NCBI GenBank assembly: GCA_016785225.1 | Contig: JAFBJZ010000375.1 | Location: 4,135,501 to 4,199,500, forward strand | From: Psettodes erumei | Taxonomy: Eukaryota > Chordata > Actinopteri > Pleuronectiformes > Psettodidae | Direction of reading: 5' to 3' | DNA length: 64,000 nucleotides | Part shown: positions 35,501-50,351 of the stretch, piece by piece | Layout: each line of letters starts with the position of its first letter | Position numbering within the stretch: position 1 is the stretch's first letter | Made by a program: the position numbers and the translations under genes | The notes under the pieces: generated by a model | Databases searched by the model: none | What the model was told of the DNA's origin: nothing | What the model saw: the letters and a program-made list of their open reading frames with translations, nothing else

Positions 35501-38500
35501 CTTCTTCGCCTCGGCAGCAATGCTGCAGGGGTTGATTGTCAATTTTATTTTGCCTGTTGCCAATGCGGCTTGTGCTTCATCATTTGAGCTCTGCAGTGTA
35601 TAGTATTAGCTGGATTGCTGCTGACTGTCTTTGTCAAATGTGTTGTGTTTACCTGGGTCATCTTTGGCTTCATCTGCCGTGTTGCCGAGCTCAATGTCAA
35701 AGTCGATGCCCAGAACGGTGTTATGGCCATGATTCCGAGGGACTGAGGAGAGAGGTGAGAAATGCATGTTTAGATAAAGGATTAACAAAGGTATTATATT
35801 TGCTCGCTAGCATGATCACTTGCATGTGCCTATCATGTGGACTTGTTTCCCTACTCTGTACAAGGATGAATCAATGTCATGGTTTAGTGCCTGCATATCC
35901 AGAGTTAAGCACATTTCAAAATGCCACAAAACCTGCAGAAACACCAGGAGTCAAATGTGACTCATAAGGAGAAAAAGAGCAATGGCTCATCTGATGCAAC
36001 TTCTGGGTAAATGTTGCTGCCACACACACACACACAAAGCCACTCCTGAACTAGCCTCTTTCCTTCTCTAATAGGGTCACACTGGTTTCACTTGCATCAG
36101 GCTCGCCAGCATTTCTAGGCATGTGGATATATAAAGAGTAAATAAAGTGATCAGTAATTTGAACCAGGAAAGTGTGACTGGTAGTAAAAAAATAACTGTT
36201 TGTCAGTCTTATCTTGATGAGCTATGGATATTTTGTAATTAACAAACATTTTGGCAAACAAACTACTTCTACTTATATTGCTTTCTCTGCTGCCATTTTC
36301 TGCTTAAACCATTGAAAATTGCAGATGTTTTTCCAGAAACAATGTCCTTGCATTATGTGAGCCATAGATCTCATTGTCACCAGTTTTCATTTGAGTTTCT
36401 CTTCAGCAGAAAGTAGTTCAAATGAAAACTTTTCACAGCAAGGTCAGTGGACTATTCAGAGTAAATGGGACATGATTTCTGCAAAGACAAATAGCTTCAA
36501 AAGAAATCCTTTAATGCTTTGAGCACTACCAACAAAATAATATTACTTTTCATTTTCTGTTGGGGTATTTGCAGATATCTCAAACATCCTAAAATCTCAG
36601 CTCATAAAACATTAACTCTCTGCATGGCTTGATAACACTGGAGGTTGATTTGTAGTTTGAGAGAAGTGACCCTCTAAAAAAAACAACAAAAAAACAAACA
36701 ACTACAAAACACTTAATATGAAATGTTACTATACTGGCCACTTTTTTATTTCATCCTTTTAGCCTTTGTGGTGCCTAAATATCTTGGGATAATAAACATT
36801 GGCTGGGGGTGTTCTACCAAAATGTCAAGAAAACCAGTGGAGCACTTTCCTTCCCTCACCTTTTGAAGCATGTTTCATAAATTTCATTTTTGTGAGATTA
36901 AATGTGACTTACTTTTCCTTTGTACACATGATATTAAATCATCACATTCTTATCAATGTCAGTGGGTGAAAGCCAGGTTTCCACAAAATGCCAACTTTTA
37001 TGGAACTTAGAAAAACAGCCTCTTTTATAGCTTAATGTAAATACATTTTCTCACAATGTTGGAAGGTTTTTATTAGTCCCAGAGGTTTTAGGGTTTTCCC
37101 TAAAGCCTGCACTCCTTTTAAAAGAAGTGTATTTAGATTTTGAGAAATATGCTTATTTGTTTTCTTGCTGGAAGGTTGATGAGGAGATGCCTTAAGCGTG
37201 GACTTAAAGCTAGGTATATGCTGGTATGTGCTGGTACACTCCTATGGGTTGTATCTAAAGGTAGGGGCAAATAACCTATAGTCTTTTAGGCTGGAGGACT
37301 TGTTGGATTAAATGATTGGTGCTATTTAGTGAGCTTTCAATGTGTTGGCTGGTGTTTGAACTTTGGAGAGAGCCAGCTGTTTGCTTCTGCTTTTTTGCTT
37401 CTCACCTCCTAACTCCAGTGGCATACTTGACAGACATTCATGAGAGTGGTATCTTTGGCAAGAATGTGTATTGTATTTTTCAAAAAAAGGTGAGAGGAAA
37501 GTACAAAGCTCTAAAAATTGCTCTGACCACAGCACACACCTGTACTTGAAACACAGCTGAGGCATTTATCATGCCCCTAGGCTCTTATTTAAATGATTTC
37601 TATTTTCGTCTAATTATTTGAATAATTACTTGGCGGTGTCTCTCCTCCTTCCCTCTCTCATCTTATTCAAACCATTTCGAGGAAGCTCTGATTTCCAGAA
37701 CTGCTCTGGTACAAACTATTAGATTGATGCCTCCCTCAAGCAGAGCAGACAGGTGTTAATGTAATCTTCTCTCCTCTTCTTTCCTTTTTCTAATTATGTG
37801 CTGCCATCTGCCAAGGTAAGTAGGAACCGCATTATCTCATCTCATATCCCGTCTTTGCTGTTCTCACCAAACATTTCTATGTCAAAACAGCTCTATGTTG
37901 GGTTTTTGTGACCACTAACTTTTGCTGTGCATACAAGTGAGCATGATACAAAAACACTTCTATCTATGTTCAATTACACCTTTTGTGCCATTTATAGTGT
38001 TGGACTCAACAATAATCATTGCTGTCCACTCTTTTTCTGTATGGCTGTATACGTAATATGAAAATTTACTACGCTTTTAAATAATTACTGGTTGATCTAT
38101 TTGTTGTATGCAGTGACAACTTGGCAGGTACAATAAAAAAAAAATACAAAAAGATACAATGCAAAAAACCCCAAAAACATTTCCTATCCTGTCTGTGGCT
38201 CCAAGCCCTTAAGGTCATTATTGTTACAGAAGAAGTAAATCTTTAAAAAAAAAAAAAATGGGTGTGTAAATGGTTTAATTAATTTCCCATAAAAGTTTGG
38301 CACTGCCGTTTTCAGCAGATTTTACTCTAAGATTTGAATATAGTGCATTTGTTAAGGACTATCTTAACCTATGGATGAATTTGCAATATTGGTGGCACCA
38401 GAATGTATGAATAACGAATAATTAACTGCTGAATTTTTTTACTTTTAAGGGTTACTTCAACCAGGCTGCAAAATGTCTCACTGCATCACTAATTAAATTC

Positions 38501-41500
38501 TAAGCAGTGTGGCTCACTGATGTGTTGTTAATTGTTCTTTTTTGACAACTATGGAGCTTTATGGCACAGAGGAATAACATATATCAGGCTTTTGATACAC
38601 AGACAACAGTTAATGGTAGGCTCTGTTCATTGTTGCTTTTCGTGGGATATGCTGACAATCGGATTGAATATGTGATGTAGTGAATATGTAATTCAACCTG
38701 CCTGATCTGGCTGCCAGAACTTAACAGTACTGTAATAAAAAAAAGTGTCTACACTGTCTACTATCTTTGTTGAAGCAAAACAGTCTAAGCCAAATCTCAC
38801 AGCTACAGTTTAAAAATTAAAAATTAATTAATTTAAAAAAAATTGTTATCTGGCTTTCATTAAGGAAGTCTAAACTAAAACAAACCCTGATGTGGCATTT
38901 TGAATGCAATTGTGCCAAAAAATGTGCATGTGAATAATATACTGTGATGATGAAGAATTAAAAATGAACACTCAAAATTAATGCTTAGTGTTAACACCTT
39001 CTGCATATTGCATTGTAATTTGAGTCTGGGTGGTAGCTAAATGTACATATTTATCATCTTGAATTCTCAGATATAGAGGGTTATATTTTACAGTGAGAAC
39101 CTTATATTGAAATAGATAGATGGTAATTTAGAATTTCAACAATTTTCATCTTAAATTGTAAAAAATTTCTTGCCAGATTTTTACAATTTCATTACAAATT
39201 CAGCTCTTTACAGTGTTTTAGCATCATTCAGCTCATTGTTTTGGTGCTCCTGGACGTGTAAAAGGCAACTGTTTGGTAGCATAAAATGCTGATTTGTTAT
39301 ATATATATATATGTATCATTATTATTATTATTCATTATTCGTTAAATACTCAAAGTCTTTCATTATGTGTGTGGATAAACCTTAGAATAAAATAAAAGAA
39401 AAATGTAGTTCTTACTGTGGACGTCCCCTCTCTGCTTGGTGACTTCCTTCTGGATGGTGTTGTCTACAGGGGTGATTGGTGGTGGCGTTGGGGGGTGTCT
39501 GGTGGGAACTACCGGCCTTGGTGGGATGTATGGTTTGCGTGTGTGTATCGGTGGCATCCTCGTGGAGACAAAGGGCTTCCGGGTGGGAACTGATGGCTTG
39601 CGCAAAGGTGGGGTGACCCTCTTTGGAGGCAGGGTTGCCTTGGTCATGGTTGTGGTGGTTGTTGTTGTTGTGGTGGTGGCAGTTGTTGATTTGGTGATAA
39701 TAGGGAAGAATCTTTTTGGAGTTACTGGTGGGCGGATGGTGGTGGTAGTCCTCTTCTGATCCAAGTCAGGGATGTGGTTGTGATGATTTGGAGGCAGTTT
39801 GCCTGGTCTCGGGGGGTCAATAACCACCTTAGGAATGGCTGAAATAATAAGACAATGCAGATGGTGCACTGAGATATGAGCACTTAAGAGTTAATGAGGC
39901 ATAGAATTGCAGACTAACTGCAATGATTAGCCTGACTTTTGCAGCAGAGGGCTTTCTTTCGTCTAGTGAGAGTTCTCCTGATATCTATTAACTAAATGTT
40001 AGCATCCTAAAACAAACTGGATGTCTCATGTCTCGATGAAGGAAACACTCCCACTTGCAAAAGCTGCTCATAAAATTGGCATGCTGTATGTTCACATTCA
40101 TTCACCTTGGGCCTTTTTAAAGATGAATCTGGACATATTTTCCTCAGTTGGACTGTTAAAAAGAGAAAGGGGAAAGGGCACATGGCATGTGCCTTCACAA
40201 ACAAAAGCCCCCCTGAGTTCAAATGAATTTATGCTGTTGTGAAACTGATATTGCTTTCTGACAATGGCTTTTTATTCATGCTCATCCTGATTAGTAATTC
40301 TCTGTGTGCTCACAGCCAGAGGCTCCACAGCATGAGGCTGAAGATACTCTGTGTGTGTGTGCCTATGTATGTAGAATGATCTCTGTGTTAAAACACAGTG
40401 CTCTGGCATGGAGATCACCCTCCCTCTGCTGACGTCATCAAAGTCACACCTCCCTTTGTTCCTCCACACATTCTTCACGTCAGGAGCAGAGGCAGAGATT
40501 GGGGGGTTGGGGCAGGGGTTCATAAGGGTTTCATGAGTGAGGAATGAGAGTGGACAAAAGCAACTGGTTTGAACTCAGTTATTGCCTTCTCAGGTTGCAG
40601 GCAACTTTGATATCTGATACACAAATAGGATATTGCAACTCCACTCCTAGGGCATTTGTGGTTCACACCCTCTGGGCAGGTGACTAGGTGAAGTATTTGC
40701 ATCGCACTAAGCCAGGGGCAATCCTCTCTGGTCTGCAGACTGTTACACCAGTTGTATCTGTTGTTTGATGGATAAATATTGGTGGAGAATAAATGACTTC
40801 TTGTCCACAAAGATGCTGTAATATTTGCAGATGCACCAAATAATAAACCATGTGACAGTAAGAAGAATGAGACAAACTATCAAGAAAAGAAGTATTTCAC
40901 ATTTGATGATGACTCCTCTTTTTTGGCTGATTAAAATAGCCAGATGTCAACAGGCTGATTTAAATAATGAGTGACAGCATTACAAAGAAAGGAATTTCAC
41001 TCTGAGCTTTGTGCTTGCATGGATATTCCTCACCTTTTCTTTCTTTTCTACCTTTTCAAAAACACAGGCAAAGAAAGCTATAATGTGAGGCCCAGTTCCT
41101 CTTTCCAAAAATGAACATCAGGACAAGGGTTTTGTTCTCAATCCTTACGTTTGCAGTCATGACCCATCCCCCTGTAGCCATCTTTGCATTTGCACTTGTA
41201 TGAGCCCGGCGTGTTGTAGCAGGTGGCAAAGCTGCTGCAGTGGCTCTGACCTAAAGAGCACTCATCAACATCTGTAAGATAAAGGAAACATGACAACATT
41301 CAGCAACCGGGTCCAAATGTAAAACATTTCAGACATAGCAGTAGGATATCAAAGGCTAATTGCTTCAATCCACTTCAAGGAGGGCTCAAGGTTTATGTCA
41401 CATACACAGTTAGTGAAAAGCACTTAAGTGAGTAACAGTGATCCTTCTTTCAATGCCAGCGCAAAATCATTACCAGAGTGAAACTCTTTCCTGTGAGACA

Positions 41501-44500
41501 GAGCTGCAAGGTCTTTGAAGCATTTTAAAGGCAACTGTCACAAATTTTTTTAACTATCACTGCTCAACCGTTTCTTTTGTTCTTTAGTTGGAATTATTTT
41601 TTTAAAAATCTGCAGTATTCTGAAGTATTTTCAGTTCCATCTTTTTCACCTTCTTATTTCAGCCACGTATATTTTTTCTAAATATTTTCTATCCAGATAC
41701 TTTGATCCATTTTTACTTTCAACTTGCTCCCATAGTGACTGGAAAGACAACAACACAACAGCACCTGCGTCAATGAAAATAATGTGGTTATCAGTCAGAA
41801 CATCTGAGCACATGTATGACCTTTGTGAAGTTTATCTTTGAAAGCCTCACTGCAGAGGTTGGTGACAGTACCTATGCACTGGTATTTCCCATTGATGTAT
41901 TGCAGGTCAAACCCTTCATGGCACTTGCAGATGTAGCTACCAAAGGTGTTGATGCATTTCCTGAACCTGGGACACACAGCTATTCCTGCTGTACACTCAT
42001 CCACATCTACAAAAGAAAAATGAGATACAGATTATCACACAGAAGAAGATATTCAAATTAACTTATAATGTATTCATCATTTTTCCAACCAAATTTGCCT
42101 TTTAGAGTTGGTCACATACTGTACATAATGTATTCAAAGTAAATCAATGCAATGAATAACCTTAAGATAAAAAACAACGCAATTTAATTCAAAACTAAAC
42201 AAACATTTCTAGTCAAACCAGAACACTGTTTTCACCTTCCCTTCTTAATATTAATTTATGAACAAAGCACATTATGTATTCTGTTCAGTGTGCAGAATAC
42301 AGTGCACACTACCTTGTTTCATTATTTAATGACCTATTCTAAGTGTCTCCGTTGATCACCTTTGCAGGCATGTGGGCATTAATATTTAGACACTGAGAGG
42401 CTCAAAGCATTTGCCTTAAAATCATTAATTTATTTGCTGCATAATGCTGCTAGTGCTACAGGGACTGTTGCTTAAAAACACAGACACCTGGACTGGCTGG
42501 GGAAAACAAGCAAGTGAATTAAGTGGGCAGAGCTCCCTTATCCCATTAACAACTACTGTTGACGTTGTCATCAGCAAGGCACTTAAACCCATAGTGCTCC
42601 AACGTAGCTGCTTAACGGACAGCAGTTGGAGGCTGCAGCTGCATTATTCAGCCAGTATAAGCCAATATTAAGCTCCAAGACGTGTGTTTCATGTGACAAC
42701 TTGCAATTTCTATTAGAGGCAGCACTGAAATATGAAGCTGTCTCCTTCCAAACTTCTGTAACAATGCAAAAACATCAATACACATGGTCATTAATCAAGG
42801 GCTTTTGCTGCATTCTGTCACAGTGCAAGAACAAGTCAATTCTTCTGTCGAATGAATATTAAGACACGCCTCCTTGGAGATTCCTGATCTAATCCATTTT
42901 AGTAAACAAATACTTTTTTTTACTATTTTTAAAAATTTGCTACACAACCATAAATCCTGTAGCTGCACCAAAAATGATTGAGTTAAACATCAAGCAAAAA
43001 TCTTCAGTTTTTCTCAGATTTTCAAAGGTATAAATCAAATTATCATTACTTATTATTATCAGTAGTGGTAGTAGTATTCATCCCTACATTTTATTAAATT
43101 CTTTGTTCATTAAAAACATACTGTCACTGAATAACTTGGAAGGATTGTTGTCTTGTCTCTGACTGGCTATTCATGCCCTGTGCATACATGTGAGCAACTG
43201 TGTGACTGCTTGAGAGCTGCTTTTAAAGATTATGCTCAGAGAGCAAAAATGTGTTGACACATCAGATTTCTTAGCGTCATCATAAGATCTAATAAGATAG
43301 CTTTGCATTTATGCAAACTCAAAGGCTCTAGTTACTAGAAGGAATATACTTCTATAAATATGACTAGTAGGTTTACATAAGACTCCCCATAAAACATTCG
43401 CCTCCAGAGGGGATGCAGAAACTTTCCATTAAACTGTTATGACACCTGTGGCAGGCAACCATCCGTCCTCTCCTCCATCATTCTTCATGATTGATGGCCA
43501 TCCTCTTTTAGAGATCCGCCCATTAACCGGCCCACAGTTAAGTGAGACTATATGCCAGAGTAACAGGAACAGCCCAGTCTGGAACAGCCTGTATTTAAAC
43601 CTGACGCAGGTTAACTGCCCCCTTCATCTGCTAGTTACCCATCTGAAGAGCTCTGCCCTGATAACCAGCAATGAAAGAAGATGATAGGGGTTGGAAAGGG
43701 GGTTGGGTTGTGGGCTTCCCCTAGTACACTTCTGCTGTAAAAGCTGGAAGAAGTAGGGTAAAGACCCCATTTGGTTCAGAAGGACTGTTAAACTGCTGGG
43801 TGTGCTTGATCAAAGCAAAAATGCCATATTGGTAAAATGCCTTCGATGAATTTCTGTTTTGCTTGCTAAGAAGTTTTGTTTGAGCTTCTAGATTGCATTT
43901 TCACTGCCAAGTCTGCTTTCCTTGCTCTGCAAAGGCAGTTGCAATTTGATTATCACTCATCAATTTAAAAGCTGATAAGAATACATAAAAAAACCCCAAA
44001 ATTAAAAACCCATTTGTGATGCTCTACGTGAATTGCTCATGGAAGGGGATGTTTAAAATAAAGGCTCAGTTTTCAGGCCTGTGGAGATATCTAAAAAATT
44101 GGGACGTACCAACACAGGTTCTTCCATCTGGAGCCAGCTGTAGCCCCGGTGATGGGCACTGACATCGTACCTCTCCTTTCAGCACCTCGCAGCCGTACTG
44201 GCAGTTGGCCATGCCACAAGTGCGAGCATCTGATGGACACAAAGGAAACAGAACAAATTAACACATGCTGGTGGTGAAGGGCAGTTTATACTACTCTCAC
44301 TCTTCCCACAATTTTTTTCCTCTCTAACATAGACACTCACACTTTGTCCTTATCCTCTAGTCATTGTGAAAGAGCCTCTCACCTGCCTTTTCTGATATTG
44401 GCCAGGTTGACCCCTGGGTACAGACAACAGAACAGCACACTCTCTGTCATTATTAGATTCCTTGGCTTCATAGTTTCTCTGTGCTCACATCTAGCCCACA

Positions 44501-45726
44501 AATTCTGCCTCACCCACTTTATTCTTTCCTACACTTGAAAACCCATTATCCATCTCCACCCTTTCGAAGCAGCAGGGTACAGTGTCTCTGCTGTTGTACA
44601 ATACCAGGCAGATCAAGACCTTCCAAAATAATAATATTATCAAAAAGATTTTGTTCAGCCTCTCTCGATAACTTTGACCCTAAAAAGGAAATTAAAAATG
44701 AGGCACACGCTGCCACAGGCACCCTGGAGTACAGTTTGATGACTGAAGCAAGCCAGGCTGATTAAATGCTACAGTGATCTATTGATCAATGTAGTAGCAA
44801 GGAAGAGAAAAAGAGCAGCAAGGTGTTTAAAAATATCATGGTTTCATCACACAAAAACATCTTGAGCAGTTTGAGATTTCCTCTAGTAGTAAACAATTCA
44901 AACTTTAAAAAGGAGAAAATAAATTTTTCTCTGATAAAAAAGAGATAATTAAAAGGAGGTATTGGGAGTCACATCATCCTTGAGCAGAAACGTGAGGAGA
45001 AATAGTTATCAGTTGGGAAACTTACAGGGTAATGAATTTACACGGAAAGGTGCAGGCTTCCACTCACATTCTGTGGAATACGTCTGAGCAACCAAGAACT
45101 GCACATTCACTTGAGGGTCTAAAGATTAGGTTTCTTTCATATTTTTCATTTGAACTCTCTCAGGTTTCTTCACAGGGGTTCTTCAGACTGCAGAGCAACT
45201 ATAATGAAGTGGATCAACATGGGGCTTTAATCAAAACAGTCAAAGGATTGTCAGGCTGCTATCAGAGAATGGGAAAATGGGAAGTTTTATAATAGAGAGC
45301 ATATGTCCTTCTCAGCATAGTGCAGGCATTCAGAGGAATACATTTGTAGTGAAGTGAGGAAAGGCTTCAGAGAAGCACATCCAGGCAACAAGAAAGGAGA
45401 GAGGTTGTGAAAAAGAAACAGATAAAGGAGAAATAAAGATTGGCAATGAAAATAAATTGAAAATATCCTTGTTTTAGACAACAATACAAACTGTAGGCTG
45501 ATGTGCAGTCACAGAGATGTGTATACATGTGTGTATGCGCTTGTGAAAGAGACACACTCACTTCCACAGGTTCCATCAGGCAGCAGCATGTAGCCGTTTA
45601 GGCAGTAGCACTTGTAACTCCCGTATGTGTTCATGCATCTGTGTTTACAAGGCCTCGGCTTCAGGCCGCATTCATTCAGATCTGCAAAGAGAAAGAGAGT
45701 ATAAGTGGACTGAAGGTAGGAAAGAG

Positions 45727-45761
<35 letters not shown>

Positions 45762-48700
45762 CCCTCCTACACAATGGTGAAATTAGTCAGAGGGCATAGG
45801 TGGAGAGGTCATTCATGTTGAACCTCACCCATCCACTAATGTGTGGGTTTGAGGTGTTTGTGTGTGTGTGTTAATATGTGTGTGTCTTGGAGGGCGTGAG
45901 GTGGAAGTGAAGGAAGCGAGTGTTGCCATGTTCTGACAGGCCCGCAATTCCCCTCTCTGGTGATTTAACAGGAAGCCAGTGTCAACTGTCCACCTGCCAG
46001 TAAAAGATGCTGTTATTACTCTCTGACTCACCGCAACTTTGTGAGGTCGTAGCTGCACCATCCAGCACTCACAGATAGATATATATGATTTCAGTGTTTT
46101 CATGCAGGTATAAAAGTGGAGAAAGCTCACCCAAAACAGCCCCATGAAATCTTATTAGACAATTATGCTGTCTGAGTTTGAAGCAAGGAGGGCTCCGGGG
46201 GAGAAAGGAATATGCCCTGAGCTCTGTATCTCAAATGCTTATGCAAATTCAAGCCATTATACCTTTCTCACAGCAGACACTTTGACTACTCCAACACAGG
46301 TGTAACTAATAACATTATTAATGTCTGCATCTCATTTACGTATTTTGGTCCCAGGGCCATGGTGTTGTATGTTCGGCCTCACCGGGATGATGCACTGACT
46401 CTGCTAAATGGAACTGAGCTGTCATTAATGTTATTAGTTACACTTGTGTGCTTCCTGCCACAACAAGTCAAAGTGTCCTCCACGTGAAGGATTTATAGGA
46501 GCTAAGTTAAATAAAAGCATTAATACATATCATGAACATTCATTTCTTCTTACTTAGATCCCACTGAAATCTTATTTGAAGGAATGTAACTAAAATAAGG
46601 TGACATTCATATCACTGAAACTGTCACAAAGCAACTAATCAAAAGTTATATGGTTCTATAGTGTTTAATAATGTCAGACATTTTGACATGGAATAGCAAC
46701 AGGAAACCAGAGGTGTAACTAATAACATTAATGCTGTATTCCACTCAGTCCCAGGGCTCTGGTGTTGTGCATGCTGCATAACTGGGGTGACTTATTGGCA
46801 CGCCTAAATGGAACAGAGCAGCCCTTAATGTTATTAGTTACACTTGTCCTTCCTGCTATGACAAGTCAAACTGTCCTTCATGCATTTCATTTAGGTGTTT
46901 CAGTCACTGGGCCCTGGCGTTGAGCTTGTTAGCTCACTGGCACACCTATATGGATGCTATTGGTTACACTTGTGTCTTTTTCTGCTCTGGCAAATCAAAT
47001 GGTCTTTTTATTTATCTGCTTTTTTTTTTTTTTTAAAGAAATATACAGCAGTATTAATAGTCACCATTCAAATGTTAGAAAACCTACCGAAAAAGACTTC
47101 TAAATGCTCTGTTTTTCACAGCAGGTATTTTGTCAGCGTAACAGGAAAAGCAAAAGGAATTTACAACATGAATGAATTGAGGCACTCCATCTATGTGTGC
47201 CAGTACCACAGCCTGTCTGGCTTAGAGAGCCATCATTAAAGTTACGCTTGTTAGTTGTGGCAAAAAGGAAATAGTTACTCTCATTACTGTAACTGAGAAA
47301 CTTTGTTGTGCAGTTGTTCAATCCAAGACAATAATTTGTGTAAGATAATTCTTTTAGCACTCGTGCTTTCAGAAAAGGGAAGGATTATAGAATAGCCTGG
47401 AGTTATATTGTCCTGGCACAGAGAGGAAGAATTTTCATTTCAGTTTGCTTTTGCAACTTCTTTTTCTCCCATAGCAGTTATTTAAGATTAAGTTTTCTCA
47501 TAAAAAAGGTTGTCACTTTTCTTAGAGCATCACTGAACTGAAGAGAGACTTGGATAGTCAGGCACTTTCATACCGAATTATCAGATGAGCTTGCTTACAG
47601 CTATTTTCAAAAGAACATCTCTTGAGAAGATTTTTAAATGTATTTTTGCTTCTACTTTTAGTAATATTCACTAAAGAAATGCTGCTTCCGTGTTAGTAGG
47701 GTATTCTTACAAGCTATCCATCTCCGTTGTGTATCGTCACAGAACCATGATAAGTAGCTTTGAGGGAACAACATTTTTTACAATTGGTAACAGGTAAAAC
47801 ACATTGGGCCAAATTGTATTGTAAAGATTGATCTTGAAATAGATGATGTTAAGATATCAGGCAAACTTAAAGCTCTCTATGTTATCAGTTATCATTTCAT
47901 TGACATAAAACCCACCGTACAATTTAGCTTAATTTTACCGGATGATATTCTTTCAAATTAAATAAAGGCTTTATTATGAATTGCTGAAACAATTTAAAGG
48001 TACTCTAGGCTTCATTTCACCATCTTTACTATGGAAAGGTCCAATTATTTTTCATATTTTTAATCATGCATAATATACAATGAGTGAGTAGGCAGGGATT
48101 AAAGATTTATGAATGTTAATGGAGACACCGGGTAATGCAAATGAAGTGAATGTCTGGTCAGAACCACATATTTCTCCCGTATTCTACCATAAATATTCCT
48201 CCTGCCCCTTACTTTAATGTAGGGTCCATTGTGCATAAAAAGGCCAAAAAGGCAAAAAAAAAAATAAATCCAGATTGAAACACAGGAATCTGTTTCTCTG
48301 GAACAGTGAATCCGGCTCCAAGAATTATAAATAACTTGAACTATGAACATCACTCCCTCTCTATTTGGGATACAGTTAAACCGTCGCAAATAGACTGCGT
48401 CTGACTGTACAGCACATGTGGGGTCACTTTCATCTTGGCCAGCTGCATTGTAAATGGTGCCATGTTTAGCTCTGTGGACATATGCAGGGCACATTCTCTG
48501 AGTGCCACATAGCTTCTACATTTAACAGATACCACAGATTAATATGGATGAATGACGGCGCAGATGCCTACTGCGTATATTGATGGAACGCACCATCTAT
48601 TAATGGTAGCTTCTGGTCAACCAAAGCTGTATTGGCTGAGTGACTGGATGGAATTTGGACCAACTGTCTGCTTGTTGAATCCTACCAAGTGCCATCAGGC

Positions 48701-48974
48701 TTAAAGTCATATTCCTTTCTTATAAATGCCACTGGATATATGGGGTGAATTTGTGAGTGCAGGCCACTACCACAAAAACATTCACAGCTTTACTTTCACT
48801 GAATACAAGAGTGAAGATAACAAGGAACAGTGTTAGAAAAGACATTTCTTACAATGCTAAACATAGACATTCTGAAGTTTTAGCTCTGTTTATTGCACAA
48901 GCCAACAGTTTTCTTCTCCCACATTTTCTTCTTTATTGGGGGTACAATGTTTTCTGTCCACAACGCCAACACCT

Positions 48975-49015
<41 letters not shown>

Positions 49016-50299
49016 TCCTCCCACTTCAATTTTTTAATTAGCAGTGTCAACCCTGTTTCCCCCCCTGGTTTTTACAGTAAACAACTGGCATTCTCATTAC
49101 TGTGATTACAGAAAACCACAGCAACACTGTCCATTGTGTGGCAGAGAAACAGGTCTCAACTTGCCTGTTGCTCTGAAAAACAGCTTAAAAATGTAAATGA
49201 GGGATTATTGAAATGGTCACATTGTCAAACAGAGGCCGCTCTGTGAGCATCAGCACATGCAGAAGCAGCCAGGGCCTCATCTACGTAGAGAAAGGGGAAA
49301 AAAACAGGGGAGAGAGTGGACAAAAAAGACAGGACAGAGTGAGGACACAAGAGGAACTGAAACACTGAAAGATAACAGGCAGATATGACCACCAACTGAC
49401 AGTTGGACATGGCCCCGGGACTGCAGAAGCCTGTTAGATATCAGAGGTGGAGAGCCCCTTTGGGGTGTTCACTGTATGGTAAATGAACTGCTAAGACACA
49501 TCTGAAGTGATGCAAAGTGGAGTGATTTATTGGGTCAGCTCCACTGAGGTATGCTATGCTACATTCCCGACACGCCTCTATCACTGACAGAGAGATTAGC
49601 AGGGGTTTCTCTCCTGGGGATATGCTTGTCTCTAAAGAAGATAGCAGCAGTTAGAACTGAAGGCCTTGTTCTGGTAATACTGGAGGAGCCACGAGTGCTG
49701 TGTCCATGTAGTTGATGGTTTTAAGGGGGAGGAGGAGCGCTTCGTTCCAGGTGATCAACAAACTGGAGAGGATGAGAAGTGGGGTAGAGCAATAAAGAGA
49801 AAATTGTGATGCCTCTCTGGTACAGAGAAACATTTTTTAGGATAGAGTGAAAGAAAGATTGGCAAATGTAGAGTGGTGAAGTCTATGACATGCTTGGCAT
49901 TCATCTTGGTATTTAAAAGCTGTACTTGGGTGGTGTCTCTTCTGCCAGCGGAATACATAAAGCGGTAGTTGAGAGTGACATTCACTCCTCACTCTGCACA
50001 GTGCAGTACCATGCGTGTTGCTGATACAGGGGAAAGAAGAGAAACTGCTGGGGGGGAGGTCAATCGACGAATCTCACCCTCCATCACAACTCTCGTCGGC
50101 TGATGATCCACAGGAAGAAAGATAGGGAGGTGACTGGCCCACACTGGTGGGGTTAAATAGTCCAGCTCTTCTTCTTTAGACAAAAGAAAATGGGTTAGAA
50201 GGGATTGGGGCAGGGGGTGGGATTGGGGTGTTGAGGGTTTGATTGAGATAAAATAGTAAAGGGTGGAGAATAAGTAAGAAGGACAGAGGGAGAGGGAGA

Positions 50300-50351
<52 letters not shown>

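Larger units (their letters stand above)
35743..39415 (-). other. npnt: NPNT intron between RGD-linker and spacer exons
   Basis: 3.7 kb of AT-rich intron. It holds a short (CA)n at 36023-36037, a reverse-oriented percomorph repeat near 37.1 kb and an (AT)n/(ATT)n tract near 39.3 kb. No exon-like sequence recognised. Confidence 0.75.

Noticed and set aside
39436..39759. 107-codon + strand Gly/Val-rich open frame
   Set aside because: It is the antisense of the Pro/Thr-rich NPNT exon; the composition alone keeps it open.
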